From: Arthrobacter tumbae
GTDB lineage: Bacteria > Actinomycetota > Actinomycetes > Actinomycetales > Micrococcaceae
Reading direction: 5' to 3'
Assembly: GCF_016907495.1 (NCBI RefSeq)
Contig: NZ_JAFBCC010000001.1
Coordinates: 1,240,001-1,304,000, forward strand
DNA length: 64,000 bases
This document shows positions 8,418 through 16,365 of this stretch, in pieces. The translations under genes and the position numbers were made by a program. The notes beneath the pieces were generated by a model. It worked only from the letters and a program-made list of their open reading frames with translations, searched no databases and was not told the origin of the DNA. Each line of letters starts with the position of its first letter. The stretch's first letter is position 1.

Positions 8418-10090
8418 TGCGCGTCACGGACACCTCTGACCTCTGGTGGAAGAACGCGGTCATCTACTGCCTGGATATCGAGACCTTCTGCGATTCCGAC
8501 GGCGACGGCGTGGGGGATTTCGCCGGTGCTGCCCAGCGGCTGGACTATCTCGCAGAACTCGGCATCACGTGCGTCTGGTTGATGCCGTTCTATCCTTCGC
8601 CGCAGCGTGACGATGGGTACGACATCATCGACTTCTACGGGGTGGACGGGCGGCTGGGTTCCCTCGGAGACCTGGTGGAGTTCATCCGGACGGCGAAGGA
8701 CCGCGGAATGCGCGTGATTGCGGACCTCGTGGTCAACCACACTTCCGATCAGCATCCCTGGTTCACGCAGGCGCGTTCCTCGAAGGACAATCCCTACCGC
8801 GACTTCTACGTCTGGCGATCGGATCCGCCGCCGGATACCTCCAGTGAGGTGGTGTTTCCGGACAAGGAGAACTCCATCTGGACCAAGGACCGGAAAACGG
8901 GCGAGTGGTACCTGCACCGCTTCTATTCGCACCAGCCGGACCTCAATGTCGCAAATCCCATGGTCCGTGACGAGATCGCCAAAGCGATGGGCTTCTGGCT
9001 GGAACTGGGGCTTTCCGGGTTCCGGGTGGACGCTGTGCCCTTCTTCCTTGAAACGAAGGGCATTGATGATCAAGCCGGGGACCCGCACGACTATCTGCGC
9101 AACCTGCGCCGGTTTCTCTCGCGGCGCACCGGTGACGCAGTGCTTCTCGGCGAGGTCAATCTTCCCTATGAACAGCAGGTCGAGTTCTTCGGTGACGCCG
9201 CTGATGAGCTCAACATGCAGTTCGACTTCGTGACAATGCAGCAGATGTACCTGTCCCTGGCCCGGGGCGATGCGCGTGCACTGGCACGCACTCTTACCGA
9301 CCGGCCCTCCATCGATCCCGACAGCCAATGGGCCACTTTCGTCCGGAACCATGACGAGCTGACCCTGGACAAACTCCTGGACTCCGAGCGGCAGGAAGTA
9401 TTCGACGCCTTCGGACCTGAAAAGAACATGCAGGTATACGGCCGGGGCCTCAAGCGGCGGCTCCCTCCCATGCTGGGCGGCGATCAGCAGCGCATCCGCA
9501 TGGTGTATTCGCTGCTGTTCTCCCTCCCCGGGACGCCGGTGCTGTTCTACGGCGAAGAGATCGGGATGGGTGAGAACCTGGCGGCCGAGGGCCGGCTGGC
9601 TGTACGCACCCCGATGCAATGGACAGACGAGGACAGCGCCGGCTTCTCCTCCGCGCCGCCGGACAAGCTGGTGGCGCCGCTCGTGGAAGGGGAGTTTGGA
9701 CCCGACAAGGTCAATGTGGTCGCCGCCAGGCGGGATCCGTCATCCCTGCTCGGCTTCATGGGTACCCTGATCCGCCGCTACCGGGAATGCCCCGAACTGG
9801 GCTGGGGCGCGTTCTCGCTGATCGACACCCCCAACCCCGCCGTATTGGCTCACCGCTGCGACTGGGAAGAAAACTCCCTGTTCATCTTCCATAACTTTGC
9901 GGCCGAGCCCGCCGAAGCGTCGGTGAAACTGAACGACGGCGATGTGCCCGACGGCGGTGGCATCCTCACGGACCTGCTGCAGGACACCCGGACCGATATC
10001 CATCCGGGCGAAACCCTCAAAGTGAAGCTGCCCGCCTACGGATACCGGTGGCTGCGGATTCAGGTTCCCGGTGCCGGCCGGCTGTGGTGA
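8417..10090 (+). CDS. GH13 alpha-amylase family glycosidase (trehalose synthase-like)
   Basis: A 557-residue GH13 enzyme with a (beta/alpha)8 barrel. Conserved regions are easy to read: DLVVNHTS (about 103-110), GFRVDAVPF with nucleophile Asp205, LLGEVN with acid/base Glu246, and RNHDEL with transition-state Asp313. The N-terminus (WWKNAVIYCLDIETF) and overall arrangement resemble trehalose synthase and sucrose-isomerase-like enzymes. It is shorter than fused trehalose synthase-maltokinase proteins. There is no signal peptide, so it acts inside the cell, probably on alpha-glucosides such as maltose or trehalose. It overlaps the upstream flavin oxidoreductase by one base. Confidence 0.92.
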   Translation: MRVTDTSDLWWKNAVIYCLDIETFCDSDGDGVGDFAGAAQRLDYLAELGITCVWLMPFYPSPQRDDGYDIIDFYGVDGRLGSLGDLVEFIRTAKDRGMRVIADLVVNHTSDQHPWFTQARSSKDNPYRDFYVWRSDPPPDTSSEVVFPDKENSIWTKDRKTGEWYLHRFYSHQPDLNVANPMVRDEIAKAMGFWLELGLSGFRVDAVPFFLETKGIDDQAGDPHDYLRNLRRFLSRRTGDAVLLGEVNLPYEQQVEFFGDAADELNMQFDFVTMQQMYLSLARGDARALARTLTDRPSIDPDSQWATFVRNHDELTLDKLLDSERQEVFDAFGPEKNMQVYGRGLKRRLPPMLGGDQQRIRMVYSLLFSLPGTPVLFYGEEIGMGENLAAEGRLAVRTPMQWTDEDSAGFSSAPPDKLVAPLVEGEFGPDKVNVVAARRDPSSLLGFMGTLIRRYRECPELGWGAFSLIDTPNPAVLAHRCDWEENSLFIFHNFAAEPAEASVKLNDGDVPDGGGILTDLLQDTRTDIHPGETLKVKLPAYGYRWLRIQVPGAGRLW

Positions 10091-10107
10091 TTGGCTTGGA
10101 ACCAGCC

Positions 10108-10206
10108 CTAGAAAATGGTGGCGAAGAAGCCGGCTCCGACGGAGGCCACCATGGCGATGACTAAGAGCCAGACAATCGGGACGCGGTACTTGTTGATGAA
10201 AGTCAT
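10108..10206 (-). CDS. Putative 32-residue single-span membrane peptide
   Basis: A short reverse-strand frame of 33 codons including TAG. The peptide starts MTFINKYRVP and is followed by about 20 hydrophobic residues ending AGFFATIF, a credible single transmembrane helix with a positive N-terminus. It lies in the space between GH13 and DUF3140, divergent from the latter. No good Shine-Dalgarno is visible, so it may be weakly expressed or spurious. I include it because hydrophobic design is unlikely to arise in random high-GC DNA. Confidence 0.4.
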   Translation of the reverse strand: MTFINKYRVPIVWLLVIAMVASVGAGFFATIF

Positions 10207-10238
10207 GATGAATCCAGTGTACGAGGACAGGAGTAGAC

Positions 10239-10577
10239 ATGTCGGACACCACCAGCGTTGACGAGGTCTGGGACGAATGGAAGGAAGCCGTCAATATGAC
10301 GGCATCCCAGGTGGAGAAGTGGCTGGACACGGAGGAATCAAAGGAGGTCGGGCAGAAGGACGACGGCGGCGAGTCAGTTGGGCACGCGTCCGGCCGCCGC
10401 ATCATCAAACTCCTGTCCACGAAGAAAGCGGACCTCACCGACTCAGACGCTGCGCACATGCGCAAGGTGGTGGGCTATGTCCACCGGCACCTCGCGCAGA
10501 AGCCTTCCTCCGACGTCGAGCATTCAAAGTGGCGCTACTCGCTCATGAACTGGGGGCATGACCCGCTGAAGGACTGA
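10239..10577 (+). CDS. DUF3140 domain-containing protein
   Basis: A 112-residue soluble, charged protein that matches DUF3140. The hallmark is an N-terminal VDEVWDEWKEAVNMTASQVE segment and a C-terminal KVVGYVHRHLAQKP...WRYSLMNWGHDPLK. AGGAG lies 5-6 nt before the ATG. Members of this family occur mainly in actinobacteria and are suspected to bind DNA, but the function is unknown. Its 3' end overlaps the convergent GDSL hydrolase gene by 35 bases. Confidence 0.88.
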   Translation: MSDTTSVDEVWDEWKEAVNMTASQVEKWLDTEESKEVGQKDDGGESVGHASGRRIIKLLSTKKADLTDSDAAHMRKVVGYVHRHLAQKPSSDVEHSKWRYSLMNWGHDPLKD

Positions 10578-11364
10578 ACCGCCCGGCTGCCAGTCGCTTC
10601 AGCCCGTCTGCCGGGCGGATCGGTACAGGCCAGCGCGGCTCGAGGTCATCACCGAGAGTCACATTGCGCAGGCGCCGTCCAAACATTGGGATCACCCACT
10701 CACCCCACCACACTGACTCCGCGCGGAGCAGTTCGGCCATGGTCGAACGCTGCCGGGGCCGCAGGGGTTTGGACGTGAGCGTGTGGTCGATGCCAAGCAC
10801 GCGCAGCACCTGGGCGGCCATGTTCCTGTGGCCGGCCGGGGACATGTGGAGGCGGTCGATGTCCCAGAGGCGCGGATCGTCGTACTCCTCGAAGCACCAG
10901 TAGTCCACGAGCAGGGCGCCATAGGTGTCGGCGATCCGGCGCACATGGTCGTTGTAGGTCCAGTTCCGGCGTCGCATCGGTTCGAGGACCGGATGCAGTC
11001 GGACGTCGAAACCCGTGAAAAGGAGTGGCCGGGCGCCGGCGGCCGCGATGCGGGACACCATTTCCTCGTAGGTCTCCATGAGCGGGGTGATGCTGGCGCG
11101 CAGTTCGAGGATGTCGTTCCCACCGGCATAGACGCTGACAACGCTGGGGTGGAGGTCGAGCGCGGGCTGCAGTTGCTCGTCGACGATCTGGCGAAGCCGC
11201 TTGCTACGGATCGCGAGGTTGGCGTAGCGCCAGCTCGGGTCCTGTTTGCTCAGTTGTTTGGCCACGCGATCCGCCCAGCCACGGACGCCATTGGGATAGC
11301 GGGAGTCCCAGTCCCCCACTCCCTCCGTGAAGGAATCACCGATCGCGACATACAGCCTGGACAC
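10543..11364 (-). CDS. SGNH/GDSL-family hydrolase
   Basis: A 273-residue esterase-like protein. Block I is AIGDSFTEG with catalytic Ser11. The oxyanion Gly/Asn of blocks II and III appears as YAGGNDIL. The catalytic Asp/His pair is in DIDRLHMSPAGH. No signal peptide is seen, so it is cytoplasmic. Family members remove acyl groups from varied substrates; this one is unassigned. The C-terminal 70 residues are Arg-rich and less conserved. It converges on and overlaps DUF3140. Confidence 0.88.
   Translation of the reverse strand: MSRLYVAIGDSFTEGVGDWDSRYPNGVRGWADRVAKQLSKQDPSWRYANLAIRSKRLRQIVDEQLQPALDLHPSVVSVYAGGNDILELRASITPLMETYEEMVSRIAAAGARPLLFTGFDVRLHPVLEPMRRRNWTYNDHVRRIADTYGALLVDYWCFEEYDDPRLWDIDRLHMSPAGHRNMAAQVLRVLGIDHTLTSKPLRPRQRSTMAELLRAESVWWGEWVIPMFGRRLRNVTLGDDLEPRWPVPIRPADGLKRLAAGRFSPSAGHAPSS
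10579..10618. terminator. Hairpin just after the DUF3140 stop
   Basis: CCGCCCGGC (10579-10587) pairs perfectly with GCCGGGCGG (10610-10618) two bases past the DUF3140 stop codon. It lies inside the convergent GDSL gene, so it doubles as coding sequence. Confidence 0.45.
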
Positions 11365-11473
11365 CGCTCCACGGTAGGGATGACGGACGACTTTCCTTCG
11401 TCATTCACGTTTCGCCGCGGGAAAGTCACGGTGAATTCGGAATATTGAAGCAGGTCCGCGCGCTCAACCCAGC

Positions 11474-12310
11474 ATGACTCCACGACTTGCGGTTACCGGC
11501 TCAACCGGACGCGTCGGCGGCGAAATAGCCCGCCGCCTGTCCCACGCAGGATACGAACAAACGCTTCTGGTGCGTGACCCCGCACGGGCGCCGGACCTCC
11601 CGGGAGCGACAATCGCGACAGCGAGCTACGCCGACCGGGAGCCCGCAGTGAAGGCGCTGCACGGGAGCGACGTGCTGTTCATGGTGTCCGGTGCAGAAGC
11701 CGAGGACCGCGTGGATCAGCACCGAACGTTCATCGATGCCGCCGTGGAAGCCGGCGTTCAACACATTATCTACACCTCCTTCCTTGCCGCTGCGCCGGAC
11801 GCGACCTTCACGCTGGGCCGGGATCATTGGGCAACCGAGGAGCACATCCGCAACTCCGGAATGGCCCACACGTTCCTGCGGGACAACTTCTACCTGGATG
11901 TTCTGCCTCTTTTCGCGAGTGACGAAGGCGTGCTTCGCGGACCTGCCGGCAATGGCCGGGTAGCAGCAGTGGCGCGGACGGACGTGGCGCGTGCCGCCGT
12001 CGTCGTGCTTGAAAATCCGAACGCGCACGTGGGGCGGACCTGGGATCTCACCGGCCCCGAAGCCCTCTCGCTCAGCGAGGTCGCGGCAATCGTCACGCGG
12101 GTGACTGGTCGCCAGACCCGCTACGAGGAGGAGACCGTGGAGGAGGCCTATGCTTCACGCGCCTCCTACGGGGTTCCGGACTGGCAACTGGACGCGTGGG
12201 TGACCACCTACACAGCGATTGCCTCCGGTCAGCTGGAACGGACGACGACGGCGGTGCAGGACCTCACCGGAGCAGCACCATTGAATCTCGAAGCATTGCT
12301 CAGGCGGTAG
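11474..12310 (+). CDS. NmrA/QorB-like NAD(P)-binding reductase
   Basis: A 278-residue atypical SDR. The Rossmann motif is VTGSTGRVGGEIARRL at the N-terminus, followed by YTSFLAAAPDA and a C-terminal DLTGPEALSLSEVAAIV segment typical of NmrA/QorB quinone-reductase-like proteins. It lacks a YxxxK catalytic pair, which fits a redox sensor or quinone reductase. There is no obvious ribosome site before the ATG, so it may be leaderless. The gene stands alone and is divergent from the GDSL hydrolase. Confidence 0.85.
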   Translation: MTPRLAVTGSTGRVGGEIARRLSHAGYEQTLLVRDPARAPDLPGATIATASYADREPAVKALHGSDVLFMVSGAEAEDRVDQHRTFIDAAVEAGVQHIIYTSFLAAAPDATFTLGRDHWATEEHIRNSGMAHTFLRDNFYLDVLPLFASDEGVLRGPAGNGRVAAVARTDVARAAVVVLENPNAHVGRTWDLTGPEALSLSEVAAIVTRVTGRQTRYEEETVEEAYASRASYGVPDWQLDAWVTTYTAIASGQLERTTTAVQDLTGAAPLNLEALLRR

Positions 12311-12385
12311 AAGGCGCGCTGGTGGTTCCGAGCCGCTAATCAGACAAAACCCTTGACTCAATGGGGCATCAGGCTTACGTTAGTA

Positions 12386-12403
12386 ATCAACCAGTTCGTT
12401 GAT
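12386..12403. promoter_or_regulatory. Inverted-repeat operator of the ArsR gene
   Basis: ATCAAC-CAGTTC-GTTGAT is a perfect 6-6-6 inverted repeat about 20 bases before the ArsR start. A further GTTGAT half-site sits at 12414-12419. ArsR regulators paired with AHSA1 genes commonly autoregulate through such ATCAAC/GTTGAT sites, so this is the likely self-operator. Confidence 0.7.
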
Positions 12404-12420
12404 AAAGGAAGCAGTTGATA

Positions 12421-12777
12421 ATGGATGGGGACGCTGATCGTCTGGACCGGGCCTTCATGGCTTTGGCAGACCCGGCGCGACGCAGCATCATCGCCCACCT
12501 CAGCCGCGGACCCGCAACCGTCAATGAGTTGGCTGCACCGTTCAACATCACCAAGCAGGCAATCTCCAGGCACATTCAGGTCCTCGAACAGGCTGAACTG
12601 GTAACCCGCTCGCGTGATGCCCAGCGTCGCCCAGTGCACCTGAACCCTGCACGGCTGGAGGCGCTCACCGCGTGGATTGACCAATACAGGCTTGCCCGTG
12701 AGAGCCAGTTCCGCGCACTCGATGATCTACTCGAAATCCAGGCCAGAACTGGCCGCGCACCCAAGGACCCATCATGA
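12421..12777 (+). CDS. ArsR-family winged-helix regulator
   Basis: A 118-residue repressor with a winged-helix domain: ALADPARRSIIAHLSRGPATVNELA, then recognition helix FNITKQAISRHIQVLEQAELV. No metal-binding Cys motif is present, placing it in the group of ArsR regulators paired with SRPBCC proteins rather than the metal sensors. The ATG at 12421 has GGAAG at a usable distance; an in-frame TTG at 12415 is too close to it. The stop overlaps the AHSA1 start (ATGA, 12774-12777), so regulator and partner are one operon. It probably represses itself through the upstream inverted repeat. Confidence 0.92.
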   Translation: MDGDADRLDRAFMALADPARRSIIAHLSRGPATVNELAAPFNITKQAISRHIQVLEQAELVTRSRDAQRRPVHLNPARLEALTAWIDQYRLARESQFRALDDLLEIQARTGRAPKDPS

Positions 12778-13262
12778 GCAACCCACTCAAGCTTTCCGTG
12801 CCGGAAGGCGTCCCCTACATCGACGTCGAGCGGGAGTTCGACTTCCCGGTCGAAGCCGTCTTCGAAGCCCACAGGGACCCCGCGATGATCGCGAACTGGC
12901 TCGGCCCTCGTGGAATGAAAGCCGAAATCGACCACTATGACTTCCGAACCGGCGGCAGCTACCGCTATACCCATATCGGGCCGGATGGTGAACGCTATGA
13001 CTTCAGCGGCGTCTTCCACACCGTGCGGGACAACGAGTTCGCTATTCAGACTTTCGAATTCCTCGGTTATCCCGACGTCGTCAGTATCGAGTCCCTGACC
13101 TTCGAAGACCTCGGCGGCGGACGCTGCAAACTGATCGGCCACTCCGTCTACCCCTCCCAGGAGGCTCGCGACGGCATGGCGCAGTCCGGCATGGAGGGCG
13201 GCATGACCGAGGGTTACGAGCGCCTCGATGAGCTGCTTGCAAGCCTTCCTTCACGCGCTTGA
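12774..13262 (+). CDS. SRPBCC/AHSA1-domain protein
   Basis: A 162-residue START-like helix-grip protein of the AHSA1 group: VEREFDFPVEAVFEAHRDPAMIANWLGPRG at the N-terminus, and a TEGYERLDELLASL helix that closes the hydrophobic cavity. It is translationally coupled to the ArsR repressor, an arrangement common in actinobacteria and proteobacteria. The ligand is unknown. The role of such pairs is usually given as stress or small-molecule response, without proof. Confidence 0.9.
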   Translation: MSNPLKLSVPEGVPYIDVEREFDFPVEAVFEAHRDPAMIANWLGPRGMKAEIDHYDFRTGGSYRYTHIGPDGERYDFSGVFHTVRDNEFAIQTFEFLGYPDVVSIESLTFEDLGGGRCKLIGHSVYPSQEARDGMAQSGMEGGMTEGYERLDELLASLPSRA

Positions 13263-13268
13263 TACCGA

Positions 13269-13342
13269 GCATCCCACTCAATGACGGGTTCCACTGGGAG
13301 TGTCTAAACATTCCCAGTGAAACCCGTGATCCGGTGGGATGC
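13269..13342. repeat. Nested 74-bp palindrome between AHSA1 and flavin reductase genes
   Basis: Outer arms GCATCCCAC (13269-13277) and GTGGGATGC (13334-13342) are perfect. After a 6x6 internal loop, ACGGGTT-C-CACTGGGA (from 13284) pairs with TCCCAGTG-A-AACCCGT (to 13327) with one mismatch. It probably ends AHSA1 transcription, but it is much longer than a terminator needs to be. Confidence 0.7.
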
Positions 13343-13369
13343 TGCGCCGCCGCACCTTAGGCTCGGTAC

Positions 13370-13993
13370 ATGCGCAGGGACTTCCACAGGGACCAACTCT
13401 CAGCCGCGGCGTTCTACAAGCTGCTCACCAGTACGGTGGTGCCGCGCCCCATCGCGTGGGTAGCGTCGCGGTCGGAGAGCGGTGTGGACAACCTCGCGCC
13501 GCATTCCTTCTTCACCGTTGCATCGACGGACCCGCCGATCATCCAGTTCACGTCGGTCGGTGAAAAGGACAGCCTGCGGAACATCCGGGCAAGCGGCGAG
13601 TTCACCGTGAACTTCACTCCGGAGAACCTGTTTGAACGCATCAACGCAACGGGCACCGCATTCGGGCCCGAAGTGAGCGAGTTCGACGCCGCCGGCCTGC
13701 AACGCGAAGCGAGCACCTTGATCAGTACGCCGCGCGTACACGAATCCCCCGTTGCGCTGGAGTGCCGCCTGCACAGTCTCATTCCCGTGGGCAACTGCAC
13801 CCTGATCCTGGGCGAGGTAGTCCATGCAGCCATTTCCGAACACGTGCTCGACGGCGACCACCCTCGCGTGGACCTACTCAAGCCGCTGTCGCGGCTGGGC
13901 CGGGACGAATGGGGAACGGTGGGCGAGGTACGCCGGATCAGGAGAATCCGGCTCGAGGACTGGCCCGGCTCCTTCCCGGCGGACGGTGGATGA
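13370..13993 (+). CDS. Flavin reductase family protein
   Basis: A 207-residue protein of the FMN-binding split-barrel type (flavin reductase-like). Typical segments are LTSTVVPRPIAWVAS, NLAPHSFFTVASTDPP and a late LGEVVHAAI. It should bind FMN and reduce it or act as a flavoprotein reductase. A TAGGCT -10-like hexamer at 13358-13363 lies only 6 nt before the ATG, which would give a leaderless transcript; that is inference. It is followed closely by the esterase gene. Confidence 0.85.
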   Translation: MRRDFHRDQLSAAAFYKLLTSTVVPRPIAWVASRSESGVDNLAPHSFFTVASTDPPIIQFTSVGEKDSLRNIRASGEFTVNFTPENLFERINATGTAFGPEVSEFDAAGLQREASTLISTPRVHESPVALECRLHSLIPVGNCTLILGEVVHAAISEHVLDGDHPRVDLLKPLSRLGRDEWGTVGEVRRIRRIRLEDWPGSFPADGG

Positions 13994-14057
13994 TGCTCCT
14001 CCGAAACCCGACCGCTCGGGTAGGGTCCTGGCCCAGCTCACGCTCCGCGAACCGTCC

Positions 14058-15173
14058 ATGACGTCACTCCCGAGCCCAATCGGCGGCTTCGAGGACTGGC
14101 CCGACGCCCTGCGGCAGCTCGGCACATACCAGGGGCACAACATGGCGAGCGCGAGACTGGCCCAGGCCCTCGGCGTACCCGAACCCGTCCCCGAACCGCC
14201 GGTCACGGTACACCGCACCCAGGTGATCGACGGCATTGAACTGCAGGAGCTTGGATGGGAACTGCCATACGGCCCACCCACCAAGGGCTACCTGCTGAGA
14301 CCCGCAGGAACGGATGGCCCTCTTCCCGGCATTTTGTGGCTCCACTGCCATGGCGGCAACAAGTGGCTTGGTGCGGAGCGCCTGATCGACGCCGGCTCTG
14401 AAACCAGCGCCGAAGTGGCAAACCTTCAGCGAGACCTCTACTCCGGCCGCGCCGTCGCCAACGAGCTGGCCCGCGCCGGCTTCGCTGTGCTGGTCCACGA
14501 TTCCTTCAGCTGGGGCAGCCGGAAGTTCCTGCTCGACCCGCCACCCGCACGCGTAGCTGAGGGGCTCGCCGCACGGCGAGCGCTCTGGCGGGAGGAAGGC
14601 ATCCAGCCGACGCCCGCCATGGAGTACAACGCCGCTGCTGCCATCCATGAACACACGATCGCGAAGACTGCCGGCCTGCTCGGCACCAGCTACGCCGGAA
14701 TGGTGGCCTTTGAGGATCTGGCGGCTTTGGAAGTCCTGCGAAACCTGCCCGGCGTAGAGAACGGAAGTATCGGCGTCGGCGGTTTCTCCGGCGGTGGAGG
14801 ACGGGCACTGATCCTGTCAGCTCTTGCGCCGGAGGTGCGCGCCGCCGTCGTCTGCTGCATGATGACCACCTTCGAGGGCCTTCTTCCTTCCCACCTGGAC
14901 GCCCACTCGTGGCTGCTTGCCACTCCGGGCCTGGCGTCGTCGTTCGATTGGCCGGAGCTCACTGCCATCAGTACTGCGTGCCGTTACCTCGTGCAGTACG
15001 CGGGCCAGGATCCGCTCTTCACGCCCGAGGGCATGCACGACGCCGACGCGATGTTGAGTGCCATCGCGCACGATGCGCCGGGTCGCTATACCGGATCCTG
15101 GTACGACGCCGGCCACGTGGTCACCGCTGACATGCTCCAGGACGCGCTGGCATTCCTGGCTCGTTCCCTCTAA
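14058..15173 (+). CDS. Alpha/beta hydrolase (acetyl xylan esterase/dienelactone hydrolase-like)
   Basis: A 371-residue alpha/beta-hydrolase. It has an N-terminal cap, the oxyanion-type LHCHGGNKW, the nucleophile elbow GGFSGGGG with Ser244, an Asp in YAGQDPLF and a His near DAGHVV. There is no signal peptide. The length and the motifs resemble cytoplasmic acetyl-esterase or dienelactone-hydrolase-like proteins; the substrate is unassigned. The frame is open further upstream, but homology begins around MTSLPSPIGGF, so I take the ATG at 14058. Just downstream lies a LacI-controlled sugar operon, which it may or may not serve. Confidence 0.82.
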   Translation: MTSLPSPIGGFEDWPDALRQLGTYQGHNMASARLAQALGVPEPVPEPPVTVHRTQVIDGIELQELGWELPYGPPTKGYLLRPAGTDGPLPGILWLHCHGGNKWLGAERLIDAGSETSAEVANLQRDLYSGRAVANELARAGFAVLVHDSFSWGSRKFLLDPPPARVAEGLAARRALWREEGIQPTPAMEYNAAAAIHEHTIAKTAGLLGTSYAGMVAFEDLAALEVLRNLPGVENGSIGVGGFSGGGGRALILSALAPEVRAAVVCCMMTTFEGLLPSHLDAHSWLLATPGLASSFDWPELTAISTACRYLVQYAGQDPLFTPEGMHDADAMLSAIAHDAPGRYTGSWYDAGHVVTADMLQDALAFLARSL

Positions 15174-15237
15174 CACTGGTCGTTCCCTCACGCACTGATC
15201 GCCGAATGCGATCCGATATGACGACGCAATCCGCGCT

Positions 15238-15251
15238 GGAAAACGTTTTCC
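15238..15251. promoter_or_regulatory. LacI-type operator 1 of the 15.4-23.2 kb operon
   Basis: GGAAAACGTTTTCC is a perfect 14-bp palindrome with the central CG typical of LacI-family operators. It abuts the -35 element of the operon promoter. The same core is found at 31406-31419. Confidence 0.8.
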
Positions 15252-15280
15252 TTGACGTGTGGCGCATCACACACTAGGGT
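15252..15280 (+). promoter_or_regulatory. Promoter of the sugar ABC operon
   Basis: TTGACG (15252-15257) and TAGGGT (15275-15280) are separated by 17 bases. The promoter is flanked by LacI-type operators on both sides, so repression by occlusion or looping is likely. Confidence 0.65.
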
Positions 15281-15293
15281 CGTTTGCAGTCCC

Positions 15294-15309
15294 GAGAAAG
15301 CGTTTTCTC
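15294..15309. promoter_or_regulatory. LacI-type operator 2 of the same promoter
   Basis: GAGAAAGCGTTTTCTC is a near-perfect palindrome centred on CG, about 56 bases (roughly five helical turns) from operator 1, centre to centre. Confidence 0.7.
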
Positions 15310-15350
15310 ATATATCGAGCACAAGCCCTACAACCGACAGAAGGTTCCCC

Positions 15351-15437
15351 ATGAAGCTTCCGAACGACGCGTTCGCGGCGGCGCCGGGATGCGCGCTCAC
15401 GATCTCGGAAAGGAGCGGCCATGTCAGCTCTGAGTGA
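15351..15437 (+). CDS. Possible 28-residue leader peptide
   Basis: A small frame starting MKLPNDAFAA with an AGAAGG just upstream. It ends 17 bases inside the first permease gene, whose own ribosome site AAGGAG lies within it. It could be a translated leader coupled to the permease or a chance frame. It has no known homology. Confidence 0.3.
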   Translation: MKLPNDAFAAAPGCALTISERSGHVSSE

Positions 15438-16365
15438 GATGTCCCGGCTGAAGAAAGAGCCGCAAGGAAAGAAGCGGAAGCTGACCGCTGCCGAGAAGAA
15501 GGAGGAGCTGGTCTCCTACCTGTTCCTTGCTCCGTGGCTGGTGGGGCTGGCCCTCATCACGATCGGTCCCATGGGTGCATCGCTGTACCTGTCCTTCACC
15601 GACTACAACCTGCTCCAGCCACCGGAATGGACCGGGCTGGACAACTACCTTCGGATGTTCGAGGACACCCGGCTCCAGAACTCCCTCGGAGTGACTTTCC
15701 TCTACGTCTTCGTCTCGGTTCCCCTCCAGCTCATCGCAGCACTGGCGCTTGCACTGATCCTGGACCGCGGCATGCGGGGCCTGAGCTTCTACCGCTCCGT
15801 CTACTACCTGCCCTCCCTGCTCGGCGGCTCCGTTGCCATCGCTGTCCTGTGGCGGCAAATCTTCGGAACCTCGGGGCTCATCAACCAACTTCTGGCACTG
15901 GTCGGCATCGAGGGCATGGGGTGGATCGCGGACCCCTCGACCGCGCTGGGCACGCTGATGGTGCTCAACGTCTGGACCTTCGGTGCGCCAATGGTGATCT
16001 TCCTGGCCGGTCTCCGCCAGATCCCCACGATGTACTACGAGGCTGCGGCCATGGACGGCGCGTCGAAGGTGCGGCAGTTCACCACCATCACGGCCCCGCT
16101 GCTCACCCCGATCATCTTCTTCAACCTGGTGCTCCAGATCATCGGAGCCTTCCAGTCCTTCACGCAGGCGTTCGTCGTTTCCGGCGGCACCGGCGGCCCT
16201 GCAGACTCAACGATGTTCTTCACGCTGTACCTCTACCAACAGGGCTTCGGCAACTTCAATATGGGGTACGCCTCGGCCATGGCGTGGCTGCTGCTGCTCA
16301 TCATCGCCGCCTTTACCTTCATCAACTTCATCGCCTCGAAATGGTGGGTGTTCTATGACGACTAA
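15421..16365 (+). CDS. Sugar ABC transporter permease (MalF/UgpA type)
   Basis: A 314-residue inner-membrane permease with about six transmembrane segments and a charged cytoplasmic N-terminus. The EAA loop that docks with the ATPase reads YYEAAAMDGASKVRQF. It is of the CUT1 carbohydrate type, so the ligand is probably an oligosaccharide or glycoside. AAGGAG precedes the ATG. The stop overlaps the next permease gene by 11 bases. As with most actinobacterial CUT1 systems there is no ATPase gene here; a shared MsiK-type ATPase elsewhere is expected. Confidence 0.93.
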   Translation: MSALSEMSRLKKEPQGKKRKLTAAEKKEELVSYLFLAPWLVGLALITIGPMGASLYLSFTDYNLLQPPEWTGLDNYLRMFEDTRLQNSLGVTFLYVFVSVPLQLIAALALALILDRGMRGLSFYRSVYYLPSLLGGSVAIAVLWRQIFGTSGLINQLLALVGIEGMGWIADPSTALGTLMVLNVWTFGAPMVIFLAGLRQIPTMYYEAAAMDGASKVRQFTTITAPLLTPIIFFNLVLQIIGAFQSFTQAFVVSGGTGGPADSTMFFTLYLYQQGFGNFNMGYASAMAWLLLLIIAAFTFINFIASKWWVFYDD

